A stretch of DNA of 64,000 nt, from NCBI RefSeq assembly GCF_005049285.1, contig NZ_SOSC01000005.1, positions 1 to 64,000 of the forward strand, in the 5' to 3' direction. Position numbers and translations under genes: made by a program. Shown here piece after piece: positions 1 to 10,077 of the stretch; the first letter of the stretch is position 1; every line of letters starts with the position of its first letter. Source of the stretch: Halorientalis salina (GTDB taxonomy: Archaea > Halobacteriota > Halobacteria > Halobacteriales > Haloarculaceae). The notes beneath the pieces are model-generated. The model did no database searches, was not told the origin of the DNA, and saw nothing but the letters and a program-made list of their open reading frames with translations.

Positions 1-80
1 CGTTGTGTCGGCTTCTTTCTGTCTACGCTGTCGAGAGCGTCTTGCAATTCCTCGACGGAGATCTCGTCGAGATGATTCAC
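1..80 (-). CDS. IS630-type transposase, N-terminal fragment cut by the window edge
   Basis: Reading leftward from a GTG at 80-78, the frame stays open to the window edge and gives MNHLDEISVEELQDALD, then SVDRKKPTQ. I recognise this as the usual start of haloarchaeal IS630-family transposases, whose N-terminal part is a helix-turn-helix that binds the element ends. Only 26 codons are visible, so it cannot be said whether the gene is intact. The element's right end should lie between 80 and about 150, but I could not define its terminal repeat. The identification rests on remembered family sequence, not on a search. Confidence 0.7.
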   Translation of the reverse strand, partial: MNHLDEISVEELQDALDSVDRKKPTQ

Positions 81-189
81 TATCTCTTACAACATTTTCC
101 GGGCAGAAAGTTCTAACGGTTACTATAGTCACGACGGACCGCGGGTCCGGTCGCCAGCCCCATCATTATCATTCGTGAGTATTCGGCCC

Positions 190-206
190 CGTGTTTTATA
201 TTGTAA
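190..206 (+). promoter_or_regulatory. TATA-box region upstream of the transducer gene
   Basis: GTGTTTTATATTG lies in an AT-rich patch within the 214 bases between the transposase start and the transducer gene. It is about 95 bases before the start codon, which would leave a long leader. A GGAGG sequence at 281-285 sits nine bases before ATG 295, so translation is probably Shine-Dalgarno guided here rather than leaderless. The rest of 81-294 shows no gene. Confidence 0.4.
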
Positions 207-294
207 ATCAGGGACCTAAGAGGTACTTACACTGGACAACCAGAGGTGTTCCCTATTACCAGACAAACCGGCGACGACATGGAGGGCTGGACAG

Positions 295-2670
295 ATGCGT
301 GAGCGGGTGCGGCGGCTGGTCCCGGACGCGATCCGGGGGAGTTACCTCGCGAAGTTCGCCGCCGTCGTGGTCGTAATCGCGGCGATAACCGTCGCTGTCG
401 GGCTCTACTCCCAGCAGGGGATCGCGGGACAACTGACCGAGAACGTCCACTCGGAGATGGAGACGACGACCGAGCTGGAAGCCAACGGGCTGGCGACCTG
501 GCTGGAGAGCAACCAGCGCTCGACGCGGATGCTCTCCGCCCACGCCGTGTTCCGACAGGGCGACCGCGAGGAGATAGACAGCAGGATGGAAACCGAACTG
601 AGTCAGTTGCCCGAGGAGACCCAGGCCATCCACTACGTGGATCTCGACTCGCGGCGCATCGTCGAGAGCACGACCGACGACGCGGAGGGGGAGAACCTCA
701 CGGAGTGGGACATCGAGTGGATGGTGAGTTCGCTCGACATGTCCGCGTACTCGACGGTCGCCGTCTCGGACGTGTTCCGCAACGGCGAGGGGGAGCAACT
801 CGCGTTCGTGAGCCGTATTCAGGGCACCTCGCGCGGGGTGATGATCGTCGTCGACCCGAGCGTGCGCGCTACCCAGTTCCGCAACAGTATCAACAACAGC
901 ACTACCCAGGTCGTCAACGAGGAGGGGCAGATCTCCTTCGCCGCCGACCAGTCGTCGCTGCTGACCGAGTACGAACACGGCGCTGATTCGGCGGCCGTCC
1001 AGGCCGGTCTGCGCGGCGAGATCGGGGTCGCCGAGTCGAACGAGAGCGACGAACTCGTCGCCTACGCGCCGGTCACGGGCACCGACTGGGTCGTCATCAA
1101 GCAGACACCCACATCCAATGCGTATGCGCTCCGGTCGGCGATCAGCAACGACTTCATGCTCCTGTTCGGCGTCGCGATACTGGGCTTCGTCCTCATCGGG
1201 GCGACCATCGGCCGCAACACCGTCCGGAGCCTGAACGTGTTGCGGAGCAACGCCGAGTCCATCGCCGACGGTGACCTCGACGTCGAGGTTCCCGAAACCG
1301 ACCGGATCGACGAGGTCGGGCAGGCGCTGACCGCCTTCGACGAGACGGTGACCTACCTCGGGACCGTCGCGGGACAGGCGGACGCCCTCGCGAATCGCGA
1401 TTTCGAGGCCGATGTGCTGTCAGAGGACGTTCCCGGTGATCTCGGTCGGTCGCTCCGGACGATGCGGGACGACCTCCAGACGTTCGTCAGCGAACTGGAG
1501 GCCGCACAGGCCGAGGCCGCCGAGTCACGGGAACGCGCCGAGGAGCTGGCGGACTCGCTCGAACAGCGGGCGGCACGCTTCAGCGAGCTCATGGCCGAGG
1601 CGGCGGACGGCGACCTCACCAGCCGCCTCGACGCCGACACCGACAGCGAGGCGATGGCCGACATCGCGACGGCGTTCAACGAGATGCTCGGGGAACTGGA
1701 GACGACGATGGTCGAGATCCAGGGCTTCGCCGAGACGGTCGCGACCTCGAGCGAGCAGGTCGCCAGCAGCGCCGACCAGATCGAGACCGCGAGCGTCGAC
1801 GTCAGCGACGCCGTCCAGGACATCGCCGCGGACGCGTCCGAACAGAACGAGACGATCCAGCAGGCCATCGAGGAACTCACCGACATGTCCGCGACCATCG
1901 AGGAGGTCGCCTCCTCGGCCGACGAGGTCGCCACGGTCGCAGACGAGGCCGCGTCACTCGGCCAGACCGGGCGTCAGCAGGCCGAGGGAGCAGTCGAGGA
2001 GATGGACGCCATCGAAGGCACGGTCGACGACGTGATCGCCGCCGTCGAAAACCTCGACGAGCAGATGGCGGCGATCGGCGACATCGTCGACCTGATCGAC
2101 GACATCGCCGAGCAGACGAACATCCTGGCGCTCAACGCCTCCATCGAGGCGGCGCGGGCCGGCGAGGCCGGCGAAGGGTTCGCCGTCGTCGCCGGCGAGG
2201 TCAAGCAGTTGGCCGAGGAGACCGGTGAGGCGACCCGGGAGATCGACGAACGGATCAGCGAGACCCAGGCGACCACGACCGAAGCGGTCGAAGACGTCCG
2301 CGCCATGGGCGACCGCGTGGCCGACGGGATCGACGCGGTCGACCGGACCGTCGAGACGCTCGAACGCATCGCCGACACCGTCGCCGACGCCAACGCCGGC
2401 GTCCAGTCCATCAGCGAGGCGACCGACGAACAGGCCGCCACCACCGAGGAAGTGGTCGCACAGGTCGAAGAAGTCGGCACGATCAGCGAACGGACCTCGA
2501 CCCGCGTCGAGTCGGTGGCCGCCTCCGCCGAGGAGCAGACGAACTCCATCTCGGAGGTGACCGAGGCCATCGAACGGCTCTCGGCACGTTCACAGGAGCT
2601 CGAAGCGCGGCTGACCGACTTCGAAGTCGAGGCCCACTCCGAAAAACAGCTCGCGGCAGACGACGACTAA
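295..2670 (+). CDS. Methyl-accepting chemotaxis transducer (Htr-type)
   Basis: A 791-residue receptor that should pass an extracellular signal to CheA/CheW and the archaellum. It has a membrane helix near residues 19-37, an extracellular sensor region of about 240 residues that looks Cache-like, a second helix near 285-305 followed by HAMP, and a long cytoplasmic coiled coil. The signalling tip contains [19 protein letters not shown] and [16 protein letters not shown], diagnostic of methyl-accepting proteins. Repeated Glu/Gln-rich heptads on either side are likely methylation regions. The ligand cannot be read from sequence. It ends five bases before the convergent glpC stop. Confidence 0.95.
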   Translation: MRERVRRLVPDAIRGSYLAKFAAVVVVIAAITVAVGLYSQQGIAGQLTENVHSEMETTTELEANGLATWLESNQRSTRMLSAHAVFRQGDREEIDSRMETELSQLPEETQAIHYVDLDSRRIVESTTDDAEGENLTEWDIEWMVSSLDMSAYSTVAVSDVFRNGEGEQLAFVSRIQGTSRGVMIVVDPSVRATQFRNSINNSTTQVVNEEGQISFAADQSSLLTEYEHGADSAAVQAGLRGEIGVAESNESDELVAYAPVTGTDWVVIKQTPTSNAYALRSAISNDFMLLFGVAILGFVLIGATIGRNTVRSLNVLRSNAESIADGDLDVEVPETDRIDEVGQALTAFDETVTYLGTVAGQADALANRDFEADVLSEDVPGDLGRSLRTMRDDLQTFVSELEAAQAEAAESRERAEELADSLEQRAARFSELMAEAADGDLTSRLDADTDSEAMADIATAFNEMLGELETTMVEIQGFAETVATSSEQVASSADQIETASVDVSDAVQDIAADASEQNETIQQAIEELTDMSATIEEVASSADEVATVADEAASLGQTGRQQAEGAVEEMDAIEGTVDDVIAAVENLDEQMAAIGDIVDLIDDIAEQTNILALNASIEAARAGEAGEGFAVVAGEVKQLAEETGEATREIDERISETQATTTEAVEDVRAMGDRVADGIDAVDRTVETLERIADTVADANAGVQSISEATDEQAATTEEVVAQVEEVGTISERTSTRVESVAASAEEQTNSISEVTEAIERLSARSQELEARLTDFEVEAHSEKQLAADDD

Positions 2671-2675
2671 CGGAT

Positions 2676-4004
2676 TCACGCCGCGACGAGCGCGTCTTCC
2701 AGCAGTTCTAGCGGGTGACGAATCTCATAGCCTGACCCGTGTTCCATCTGCATCGCGCAGGTCGGACACTCGGTCATCCCAGTCTCGCCCTCGGCCTCGT
2801 CCATGTGTTCGAACATCTCCTCGCCGATCGCCATGGATTTGTCGTACTTCTCGGCCTTCCAGCCGTAGGTCCCCGAGATGCCCGAACAGGACTCGCCCAC
2901 GTCCTCGATCCCGACACCGTCCAGGTCCCGGAACAGTTCGACGGCCTGGCGGTCGAGGCCCTGGTTGCGGGCGTGACAGGGCGCGTGGTAGGCCAGGTCC
3001 GGGCCGTCCACGCTGGCCGCCGAGATCGCGTCGTTCAGGTCCTCGTGAATCCGGAGGTACTCGACGGCCTCGTAGGTGCTGGCCGAGACCTCCGCAGTGC
3101 CTTCGAAGGAAAACAGTTCGGGATACTCCTGGCGGAGCGACATCGAGCAGGAGGTACAGGAACAGACCACGTCGTACCCCTCCTCGACGAGCTCGGAGAA
3201 CTCCTTGATGTTCAGCTTCGCATCGCGCCGAGCGTCGTCGAGCATCCCGTTAGCGTACATCGGCGTGCCCGAACAGCCCTGGTCCGGGACGGCGATCTGG
3301 TAGCCGAAGTGCTCGAAGACCCGCACCATCGCCTTGGCGACCTCGGGCGTGTTGTAGTTCGCGTAACAGCCGTGGAAGTACGCGACCCGCTTGTCCTCGC
3401 TCCGTACCTGCGGGCCGCCGCGTTCGGCCCACCACTGCCGGAAGGTCTGCTGGGCGAACTCGGGGAACTCCCGCTCGGCGGTGACGCCGAACACCTTCTC
3501 GCCGACCTGCCGGACCAGCGAGTTACCCATCACCGCGTTCGCCAGGCGCGGGACCTTGCTCGCGAACCAGGCGCTGATGCGGTAGTTGGCGAGGACGCGA
3601 TTGCGCCAGTACTCGACCGACAGCTTGTCCATCTGCTGGTCGACGTACTCCCCGCGGGCCTCGTTGTGCATCTGGCTCAGGGGCACGTCCGAGGGGCAGG
3701 CGTTGTCACAGCGCATGCAGTTCGAGCAGTCCATGATCGAGTCGTCGACGTCGTGGTCGTCTTTCTGTTTGAGCCGCCACTGCTCTGGGCCCTGGAACTT
3801 CGGCCCGGGGAAGTCGTCGTCGACCTCCGCGACCGGGCAGTTCGTGTCACAGGTCGAGCACTTGTAACAGTCGTCTGCGCCCTCCCGGAGGTCCAGCTCG
3901 TTGTCCGGGAACACCTGGACCGGTTCGAACTCGTCGCCGTCGGGTATCTCGTCGTCGGGGACGGACGGTACGTCGTCGTCGGGGGGAGATTCAGCGTCGC
4001 TCAT
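2676..4004 (-). CDS. glpC: Anaerobic-type glycerol-3-phosphate dehydrogenase subunit C
   Basis: The iron-sulfur, membrane-facing subunit that passes electrons from GlpA to the quinone pool. Two ferredoxin-type [4Fe-4S] motifs are visible: Cys 46, 49, 52, 56 and Cys 93, 96, 99, 103. Two CCG-type cysteine domains follow (HGCYANYN, CSCTSCSMS; then HAPCHARNQG, CSGISGTYGWK), as in GlpC and heterodisulfide reductase subunit B. The start overlaps the glpB stop by four bases (ATGA), indicating translational coupling. It is last in the leftward glpABC operon. The first 40 residues are an acidic tail typical of halophiles. Confidence 0.95.
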   Translation of the reverse strand: MSDAESPPDDDVPSVPDDEIPDGDEFEPVQVFPDNELDLREGADDCYKCSTCDTNCPVAEVDDDFPGPKFQGPEQWRLKQKDDHDVDDSIMDCSNCMRCDNACPSDVPLSQMHNEARGEYVDQQMDKLSVEYWRNRVLANYRISAWFASKVPRLANAVMGNSLVRQVGEKVFGVTAEREFPEFAQQTFRQWWAERGGPQVRSEDKRVAYFHGCYANYNTPEVAKAMVRVFEHFGYQIAVPDQGCSGTPMYANGMLDDARRDAKLNIKEFSELVEEGYDVVCSCTSCSMSLRQEYPELFSFEGTAEVSASTYEAVEYLRIHEDLNDAISAASVDGPDLAYHAPCHARNQGLDRQAVELFRDLDGVGIEDVGESCSGISGTYGWKAEKYDKSMAIGEEMFEHMDEAEGETGMTECPTCAMQMEHGSGYEIRHPLELLEDALVAA

Positions 4005-5275
4005 GTTGCACCTTCTCCTGCGAGTCTACCGGCGTGGAATCCCGTCGCCAGCGAGACGCCGCTGCCTGATTTCTCCGCTGCGAAGTCGTAGTTACCCAGC
4101 ACCGAACCGGCGGCCCGGAGGTTCGAGAACTCCGGGGTCCCGCCGGCGTCCATCGGTCGCAACTCGCGGTCCGGATCGACGCCGAAGCGGGCGAACCGGT
4201 GGTCGCCGAAGGCCTCGTCCTCGAACCAGTCGTATCGATCCGACGGCTGTGCGACGTGGCAGTCGAACACCGGTTCTTCGACGCCCTCGCGGTCGGAGTC
4301 GATCCCCTTCCCGACCAGCCCGCCGGTCGCGAGGACGTACTCCTCGGCCGCGTAGGGCACGTCGTTACCCGTGCGGTCGACGACGACCGACTCGACGCGG
4401 TCGCCGTCGGCCTCGAAGCCGACGACGGGGTTGCCCGTCTCGATGCTGACGCCGGCTTCGTCGAGGGCCTCGTAGAGCCGGTCTTCCAGGCGAATCCCCG
4501 GAAGGCTCGGGGGTCCCATCGGGACCTCGAACACGTCCGCGCCGATGTGCTCGGCCAGGTCAGTCCGTACCTCGCGGGGATGGTCGTCGCCCAGCACCGC
4601 CGGGAACCCGACCCGTGCTTCGCCGTCGAGGCGTCCGTTCACGAGTTCCGCCAGCGCGCGGCGGACGCCACGGGTCCCGCCCCCGATCGGTTTGTCCTGA
4701 TCCAGCAGGTGGGCGAAGCGGGTCACCTTCGGGTCCGCGCTGAGTTCGACCGGGAACTCGACGGTCACGCCGCGCGCGTCGAAGGGGGCACCGGCCGCAG
4801 CGAGGTGTTTCGCGGCCAGCGGCGCGTCGAACCCGACCAGGCGCTCGAAACCCACGAGCAAGGCGTCGCGGCCGTCGCTGGCCAGGCCCGCCGCGGTGCT
4901 GTCCGGATATCGCGCCGTCGGCTTGACCGCCCCGCCGTGGGTCGGGACCAGCGCGTTCCGGTCGGTGTGGTTGCCCTCGTAGGTATCTCCCGCGATGTCG
5001 TCGAACAGGTCGAGTCCTGCCTCGATGGCCGCGGGTCCGACGCGCTCGTAAGGATGGCCCTCGGGCAGGTCCTCGACGGCGTCGAACGGGTCGACGATGG
5101 GGCCCTCACCGTCGGGCGTGTACCCCAGTACGTCGATCAGGCCACTGGCGTGGCGCAGTGTCGGCTGTTTGTAGGAAACCAGTCGCACGTGTGCGCCAGA
5201 CTCCGCGGCCGAGATGGCCGCCGTGATGCCGGCGAGACCGCCGCCGACCACGAGCACGTCCTGTTCAATCGCCAT
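4001..5275 (-). CDS. glpB: Anaerobic-type glycerol-3-phosphate dehydrogenase subunit B
   Basis: A 424-residue FAD-binding subunit that works with GlpA and GlpC in oxidising glycerol 3-phosphate to dihydroxyacetone phosphate. The N-terminus has the dinucleotide-binding stretch [20 protein letters not shown], and the C-terminal part has [16 protein letters not shown], resembling the second FAD contact of this family. Its start lies 11 bases inside glpA, and its stop overlaps the glpC start, so the three subunits are made from one message. Confidence 0.93.
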   Translation of the reverse strand: MAIEQDVLVVGGGLAGITAAISAAESGAHVRLVSYKQPTLRHASGLIDVLGYTPDGEGPIVDPFDAVEDLPEGHPYERVGPAAIEAGLDLFDDIAGDTYEGNHTDRNALVPTHGGAVKPTARYPDSTAAGLASDGRDALLVGFERLVGFDAPLAAKHLAAAGAPFDARGVTVEFPVELSADPKVTRFAHLLDQDKPIGGGTRGVRRALAELVNGRLDGEARVGFPAVLGDDHPREVRTDLAEHIGADVFEVPMGPPSLPGIRLEDRLYEALDEAGVSIETGNPVVGFEADGDRVESVVVDRTGNDVPYAAEEYVLATGGLVGKGIDSDREGVEEPVFDCHVAQPSDRYDWFEDEAFGDHRFARFGVDPDRELRPMDAGGTPEFSNLRAAGSVLGNYDFAAEKSGSGVSLATGFHAGRLAGEGAT

Positions 5276-6995
5276 GGGCCCCTCCGTCGGCGGCCGTCGT
5301 TCGCGTGTCCGTGCCGGTCGCGGCGTCGCCGCCGTCGTCGAACGCCGAGAAGTCGATGGCCTCCTCGCGGTCGACGGGGTCTGAATCTCGGTTCATCGTC
5401 GTCGCGTGGAGCGCGTACGTGAGCATCGCCTGGGAGAGCTGTTCGCCCCACAGCGCGTGGCGCTGGCCCTTCCAGCGCTCCTGGTAGAGTTCGTCCAGTG
5501 CCGCGTACGACTGTGCCGCGTCGTACTCGGGATGGAGTTCCTGGGCCATCGCGTGGGTACAGAACCCGCCCTGACAGTTGCCCATCGAGGCGCGGGTCCG
5601 GATGCGGACGGCGTTCAGGTCCGTGCCAGCCTGGCCGATGGCGTCCTGCAGTTCCGCACGGGTGACACCCTCACAGCCACAGACGACGGGATTGGGGTCG
5701 GTAATCGAGAGGACCTCCTCCGCGCGGCTTCCCAGCCGTTGCGTGCTGCGCTTGGCGATGGGCGAGGTCAGGCCGTAGTCGTCCATCGCGTCCTCCAGCA
5801 CCCGGTAGTTCTTACTGCCGGGCAGGGCCACGTCCGCGGTCCGGCAGGTGGCCGAGACGCCGAGTTTGGCACAGACGTGGTCGCTGATGTCCTCGGCCAT
5901 CATCCGGTAGGTCGTGAACTTCCCGCCGACGATGGAGGTCATTCCCGGCAGGCCGTCCCGTTCGGCGTGGTCGAGCAGGAAGAAATCCCGCGTGATGTCC
6001 TCCGAGTCGGTCGTCCCCGAGCCCGGCGGTTCGTACAGCGGGCGCACGCCCCAGTACGAGCGAATCGTTCGAGCGGACTGGAGTTTCGGGACGAGTTTCG
6101 ACAGTTCGTCGATCATCAGGTCGACCTCCCACTGCTCCTCGGGGTAGTCCTCGGGGTCGTCGACCTCCGCGTCGGTCGTTCCCAGAATCGCGGTCGTCTC
6201 GTGGGGGACGATGATGTCGGCGTTGCCCTTGGGTTTACAGCGGTTGATGACGGTGTCGACCTGCCGGACGTTCATGACGGTCATCACGCCCTTCGAGGGG
6301 CGGACCTCGATGTCGACGCCCGCCATCTCGCCGATCTGCCCCGCCCACGCGCCCGTGGCGTTGACGACGTAGTCGGCTTCGATCTCCTCGATCGTCCCGG
6401 CCGCGCCGTGACTACGGGTTCCTTTCCCGCTCTGATGGCGAACCTCGACGCCGACGACCTCGCCGGCCTCGACGAGCAGGTCCGTCACCTCGGCGTGGGT
6501 CTCGATGCGCGCGCCGTGGTTCTCCGCGCTGACCGCGTTGGCCACACAGAGCCGGAAGGGGTCGATTGCCCCGTCGGGGACCGTGATGGCCTTGTCGATG
6601 TCCTTGGCGAGGTACGGTTCGCGCTGGCGGGCCTCCCGCCCGGAGAGGACCTCCGTCGGAATGTCACACTCGTCACAGCCCCGGAGCTTCCGCTCGAAGT
6701 ACTCCTCGGTGTCCTCCGGCCGCTTGACGAACAGGCCGCCGGTCTCCTCGACGCAGTGGCTCGCGATCTCTTCGAGCACGCGCGTCTCCTGTATGCACTC
6801 TCTGGCACTGGCCTGATCGGAGACGGCGTAGCGGCCGCCGCTGTGGAGCAGGCCGTGCATCCGCCCGGTCGTGCCGTGTGTCAGGTTCCCTTTCTCGACG
6901 AGGGTCACGTCCAGACCGCGCATCGCCAGGTCCCTGGCGATCCCACAGCCCGTCGAGCCACCGCCGATGACGAGAACGCTCGGTGTGTCAGCCAT
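5265..6995 (-). CDS. glpA: Anaerobic-type glycerol-3-phosphate dehydrogenase subunit A
   Basis: The catalytic flavoprotein (576 residues). [20 protein letters not shown] at 8-27 is the FAD Rossmann motif; [17 protein letters not shown] and GGKFTTYR are typical of the GlpA/GlpD family. Near the C-terminus a BFD-like [2Fe-2S] domain is marked by Cys 439, 441, 474 and 479. The last 30 residues are a low-complexity acidic tail. It is first in glpABC and divergent from glpK, so glycerol phosphorylation and oxidation can be co-regulated from the 6996-7356 spacer. Confidence 0.96.
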   Translation of the reverse strand: MADTPSVLVIGGGSTGCGIARDLAMRGLDVTLVEKGNLTHGTTGRMHGLLHSGGRYAVSDQASARECIQETRVLEEIASHCVEETGGLFVKRPEDTEEYFERKLRGCDECDIPTEVLSGREARQREPYLAKDIDKAITVPDGAIDPFRLCVANAVSAENHGARIETHAEVTDLLVEAGEVVGVEVRHQSGKGTRSHGAAGTIEEIEADYVVNATGAWAGQIGEMAGVDIEVRPSKGVMTVMNVRQVDTVINRCKPKGNADIIVPHETTAILGTTDAEVDDPEDYPEEQWEVDLMIDELSKLVPKLQSARTIRSYWGVRPLYEPPGSGTTDSEDITRDFFLLDHAERDGLPGMTSIVGGKFTTYRMMAEDISDHVCAKLGVSATCRTADVALPGSKNYRVLEDAMDDYGLTSPIAKRSTQRLGSRAEEVLSITDPNPVVCGCEGVTRAELQDAIGQAGTDLNAVRIRTRASMGNCQGGFCTHAMAQELHPEYDAAQSYAALDELYQERWKGQRHALWGEQLSQAMLTYALHATTMNRDSDPVDREEAIDFSAFDDGGDAATGTDTRTTAADGGAHGD

Positions 6996-7356
6996 CGCAC
7001 TGTCCCCACATTGGACTGCTCGTACATATTTTTACCGCAGGAATGAAACCTCCAGTAAATTAGATGCACACAGTATCATATAAGAATACGTACTCGACAG
7101 GGCTGTCGTCGAGTTGGGACCGACGCCACTCAGGAGATCATCGACGAGGCAGGACCGACCGAAGCAGTGCGACAAAAATACCCTTTTGGCACGCGAAAAG
7201 CGGCGATACCCGCCAGCTTCCGGGAGCGATCGGCGGACGTGGAGCCGCCAGAGTTCGTTACGGCATAACACTTATCATGATTGGGCTAGAGATTTATCGC
7301 TAAGACGGCTTTGGCAGTAAAGAAAGCTGTCGAGACACCAGAGTGGAGAACCCAAA
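6996..7356. promoter_or_regulatory. Divergent glpA-glpK control region, no gene
   Basis: A 361-base spacer between the divergent glycerol operons. It contains the glpA TATA region at the left, a TTTATC box near 7291-7299 about 60 bases before the glpK ATG, the short palindrome ATCATGAT near 7273-7280, and an imperfect repeat CTTTT...AAAAG near 7183-7200. The short open frames inside show no haloarchaeal codon pattern or recognisable homology. In Haloferax the glp genes are glycerol-induced; the regulator and operator are not evident here. Confidence 0.55.
7024..7038 (-). promoter_or_regulatory. TATA box for glpABC
   Basis: On the minus strand the spacer reads GGTAAAAATATGTAC, centred about 35 bases before the glpA ATG. 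This fits an archaeal promoter with a short leader. It is the only strong A/T block at the right distance. Confidence 0.5.
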
Positions 7357-8895
7357 ATGTCATCAAATACGTACGTCGGCGCGATCGACCAGGGGACGAC
7401 GGGAACCCGGTTCATGGTCTTCGACCACAGCGGTCAGGTCGTCGCCAACGCCTACGAGAAGCACGAACAGATCTATCCGGAACCCGGCTGGGTCGAGCAC
7501 GACCCGATGGAGATCTGGGAAAACACCAAGACGGTCGTGACGACCGGCCTGGAGGAGGCGGGACTCGACGCGAGTCAGCTGGAGGCGCTGGGCATCACCA
7601 ACCAGCGCGAGACGACGCTCGTCTGGGACGCCGAGACCGGGAAACCGGTCCACAACGCCCTGGTCTGGCAGGACCGCCGAACGACCGACCGCGTCGAGGA
7701 GGTTCAGGAGGCGGGGAAAGTCGAGTGGATCCGGGAGAAGACCGGCCTCGAGTGTGACGCGTACTTCTCGGCGACCAAGACCGAGTGGATTCTCGACAAC
7801 GCCGACCCGGTGAAGATGGACCGGTCGCGCTCGGAAGACGTCCGCGACCGCGCCGAGAACGGCGAACTCATGATGGGCACCATCGACGCGTGGCTCATCT
7901 ACAACCTCACCGGTAACCACATCACGGACGTCTCGAACGCGTCGCGGACGATGCTGTACAACATCCACGACATGGAGTGGGACGAGGAGCTCTTAGACGA
8001 GTTCAACGTCCCCGAACCAATGGTTCCGGAGGTACGCCCGTCCTCGGACGAGGACTACTACGGACACACCGACGCCGACGGCTTCCTGGAGGAGTCGATT
8101 CCCGTCGCGGGCGCACTCGGCGACCAGCAGGCAGCGTTGTTCGGCCAGACCTGTTTCGACGAGGGCGACGCGAAGAACACCTACGGGACGGGGTCGTTCT
8201 ACCTGATGAACACCGGGAACGAGGCCGTCGAGTCCGACCACGGCCTGCTGACGACGATCGGCTTCCAGCGGTCGGGCGAACCCGTCCAGTACGCCCTTGA
8301 GGGGGCGATCTTCATCACCGGCGCGGCCATCGAGTGGCTCGAAGACGTCGACCTCATCGACGACCCCGCCGAGACGGCCGAACTGGCGCGGTCGGTCGAC
8401 TCGACCGACGGCGTCTACCTGGTACCGGCCTTCACCGGCCTGGGTGCGCCCCACTGGGACGGACGCGCTCGCGGGACCATCGTCGGGATGACCCGCGGGA
8501 CCGAGCGCGAGCACATCGTCCGGGCGACGCTCGAATCCATCGCCTACCAGACCCGCGACGTGGCCGAGGCCATGGAGGCAGACTCCGGCGTCGAGACGAC
8601 GAGCCTCCGCGTCGACGGCGGGGCAGTCAAGAACAACTTCCTCTGTCAGCTACAGGCCGACATCATCGGAACGGAGATCGTCCGGCCCGAGGTCGACGAG
8701 ACGACCGCTCTGGGGTCAGCATACGCGGCCGGCCTCGCCGTCGGCTACTGGGACACGCTGGACGAACTCCGGAAAAACTGGCAGGTCGACCGCGAGTTCG
8801 ACGTGAAAAACGGCGGCGAGTACGACGACAACTACGAGCGCTGGGAGGACGCGGTCGAACGCTCCAAGGACTGGGCCCAGGACGGAGGGAGCTAG
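7357..8895 (+). CDS. glpK: Glycerol kinase
   Basis: ATP-dependent phosphorylation of glycerol to glycerol 3-phosphate, the substrate of the divergent GlpABC. The 512-residue length matches the FGGY family. It starts with YVGAIDQGTTGTRFMVFD (phosphate-1 motif), contains ITNQRETTLVWD and FLEESIPVAGALGDQQAALF, and ends with RVDGGAVKNNFLCQLQADI, all characteristic of glycerol kinases. The next gene starts three bases after its stop, so the two are co-transcribed. Confidence 0.97.
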   Translation: MSSNTYVGAIDQGTTGTRFMVFDHSGQVVANAYEKHEQIYPEPGWVEHDPMEIWENTKTVVTTGLEEAGLDASQLEALGITNQRETTLVWDAETGKPVHNALVWQDRRTTDRVEEVQEAGKVEWIREKTGLECDAYFSATKTEWILDNADPVKMDRSRSEDVRDRAENGELMMGTIDAWLIYNLTGNHITDVSNASRTMLYNIHDMEWDEELLDEFNVPEPMVPEVRPSSDEDYYGHTDADGFLEESIPVAGALGDQQAALFGQTCFDEGDAKNTYGTGSFYLMNTGNEAVESDHGLLTTIGFQRSGEPVQYALEGAIFITGAAIEWLEDVDLIDDPAETAELARSVDSTDGVYLVPAFTGLGAPHWDGRARGTIVGMTRGTEREHIVRATLESIAYQTRDVAEAMEADSGVETTSLRVDGGAVKNNFLCQLQADIIGTEIVRPEVDETTALGSAYAAGLAVGYWDTLDELRKNWQVDREFDVKNGGEYDDNYERWEDAVERSKDWAQDGGS

Positions 8896-8898
8896 CCG

Positions 8899-9975
8899 AT
8901 GTTCCAGGCGGTGCTCCAGCTACCCGTCATCGGAATGGAAGTCGAGCCGTTCCTCCTTTTGCTCATCACCGCCCTCGCCGGCGGGGCGTTCGGTGCAGCG
9001 CTCGGCGCACTGCCGGCGTTCGTCTTCACGGGCTTCGTCGTCTTCCTCGGTGAGGGGATCGCCATCCTCCAGCGGGAGATCGGCAGCAGTCTCGACGTCC
9101 CCGGCGCTGGGAACATCGCAACCGGCGTGACCGGGACGATCGGGTTCGGTGCAGTCACCGGCCCCCACATCGCCTTCGCCGGCGGTGTCGCCGCGACCGC
9201 CTACGCGGGGCGGAAGTACCCCGAGATGGAACCCGACGACTGGGACTACCACTTCGGGAAGAACATTCTCTACGCGTTCGGGACCAAACCCGACATCCTG
9301 GCGGTGGGTGCGATCTTCGGCGCGGTCGGGATGCTCTTCACCCGGATCATGGGCGGCATCGGGTTCCCGACGGACAACATCGCGCTGTCGGTCGTGGCGA
9401 CGGCCTTCCTCGCCCGGCTGGCTTTCGGCTACCCGCTCGTCGGCAAGGTCGGCGGGTCGAACATCCTCGACATGTCCCCGTTCGAGCGCGAGGAGAAGCG
9501 CACGGCAGCCGACGGCGGCACGGAGACCGACCGCCTGGCGACCGAGCCGTGGCTCCCCCACCAGTACAAGTGGGCCGGCGTCACGGCGATCGGTCTCGTC
9601 GGCGGGATCCTCGGCGGCTTCATCTGGATCGAAACCGGGAGCATCTTCCTGGGCTACGCGATTTCGGCGATGAGCCTCCTCTTTCTCAACCTCGGGGTCG
9701 AGAAGATCCCGGTCACCCACCACATCACGCTGCTGGGTGCGGTCGGTGCCGTCATCGCGATGCCGATGATCGGGAGCGAAGTAGTCGCGCTGCTGGTCGC
9801 CGGCGTCTTCGGTGCCGTCAGCGGCCTCTTCGGCGAATTGACTCAGCGGCTCTTCTACTCACATTCCGGGACGCACGTCGATCCGCCGGCGATGGCGATC
9901 GCGCTGTTCATGCTGATCCTCGGCGTCCTCTATCTGGCCGGTGCCATCCCGAACGCGGGGTATCTCGGACTCTAA
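8899..9975 (+). CDS. Multispanning membrane protein of the glycerol locus
   Basis: A 358-residue hydrophobic protein with roughly eight predicted membrane segments and many glycines, starting three bases after glpK. Haloferax volcanii has a comparable membrane protein immediately after glpK (called glpX there) that was proposed, not proven, to help glycerol uptake. It is not similar to aquaporin-type GlpF: I see no NPA motifs. A transport role is inferred from position. A charged loop lies near residues 190-215. Confidence 0.75.
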   Translation: MFQAVLQLPVIGMEVEPFLLLLITALAGGAFGAALGALPAFVFTGFVVFLGEGIAILQREIGSSLDVPGAGNIATGVTGTIGFGAVTGPHIAFAGGVAATAYAGRKYPEMEPDDWDYHFGKNILYAFGTKPDILAVGAIFGAVGMLFTRIMGGIGFPTDNIALSVVATAFLARLAFGYPLVGKVGGSNILDMSPFEREEKRTAADGGTETDRLATEPWLPHQYKWAGVTAIGLVGGILGGFIWIETGSIFLGYAISAMSLLFLNLGVEKIPVTHHITLLGAVGAVIAMPMIGSEVVALLVAGVFGAVSGLFGELTQRLFYSHSGTHVDPPAMAIALFMLILGVLYLAGAIPNAGYLGL

Positions 9976-10077
9976 CCGGCAACGACCCACATCTCACAGT
10001 AACCGGTTCAAAACACTCACTGTCCTCTATTTCTAACCACACGTCAGACTGGTAGAGGACTACGTCACGCCACACAG

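Noticed and set aside
1353-2570. Long open frames opposite and alongside the chemotaxis transducer
   Set aside because: They are Ser/Ala/Thr- or Arg/Pro-rich products created by high G+C codon use of the real gene and have no acidic haloarchaeal composition.
7032-7320. Small frames in the glpA-glpK spacer
   Set aside because: No ribosome signal, no acidic composition and overlap with the divergent promoters.
9976-10077. Possible replication origin next to the Orc1/Cdc6-like gene
   Set aside because: The 102-base spacer has no repeated origin-box-like sequence or A+T-rich unwinding element.
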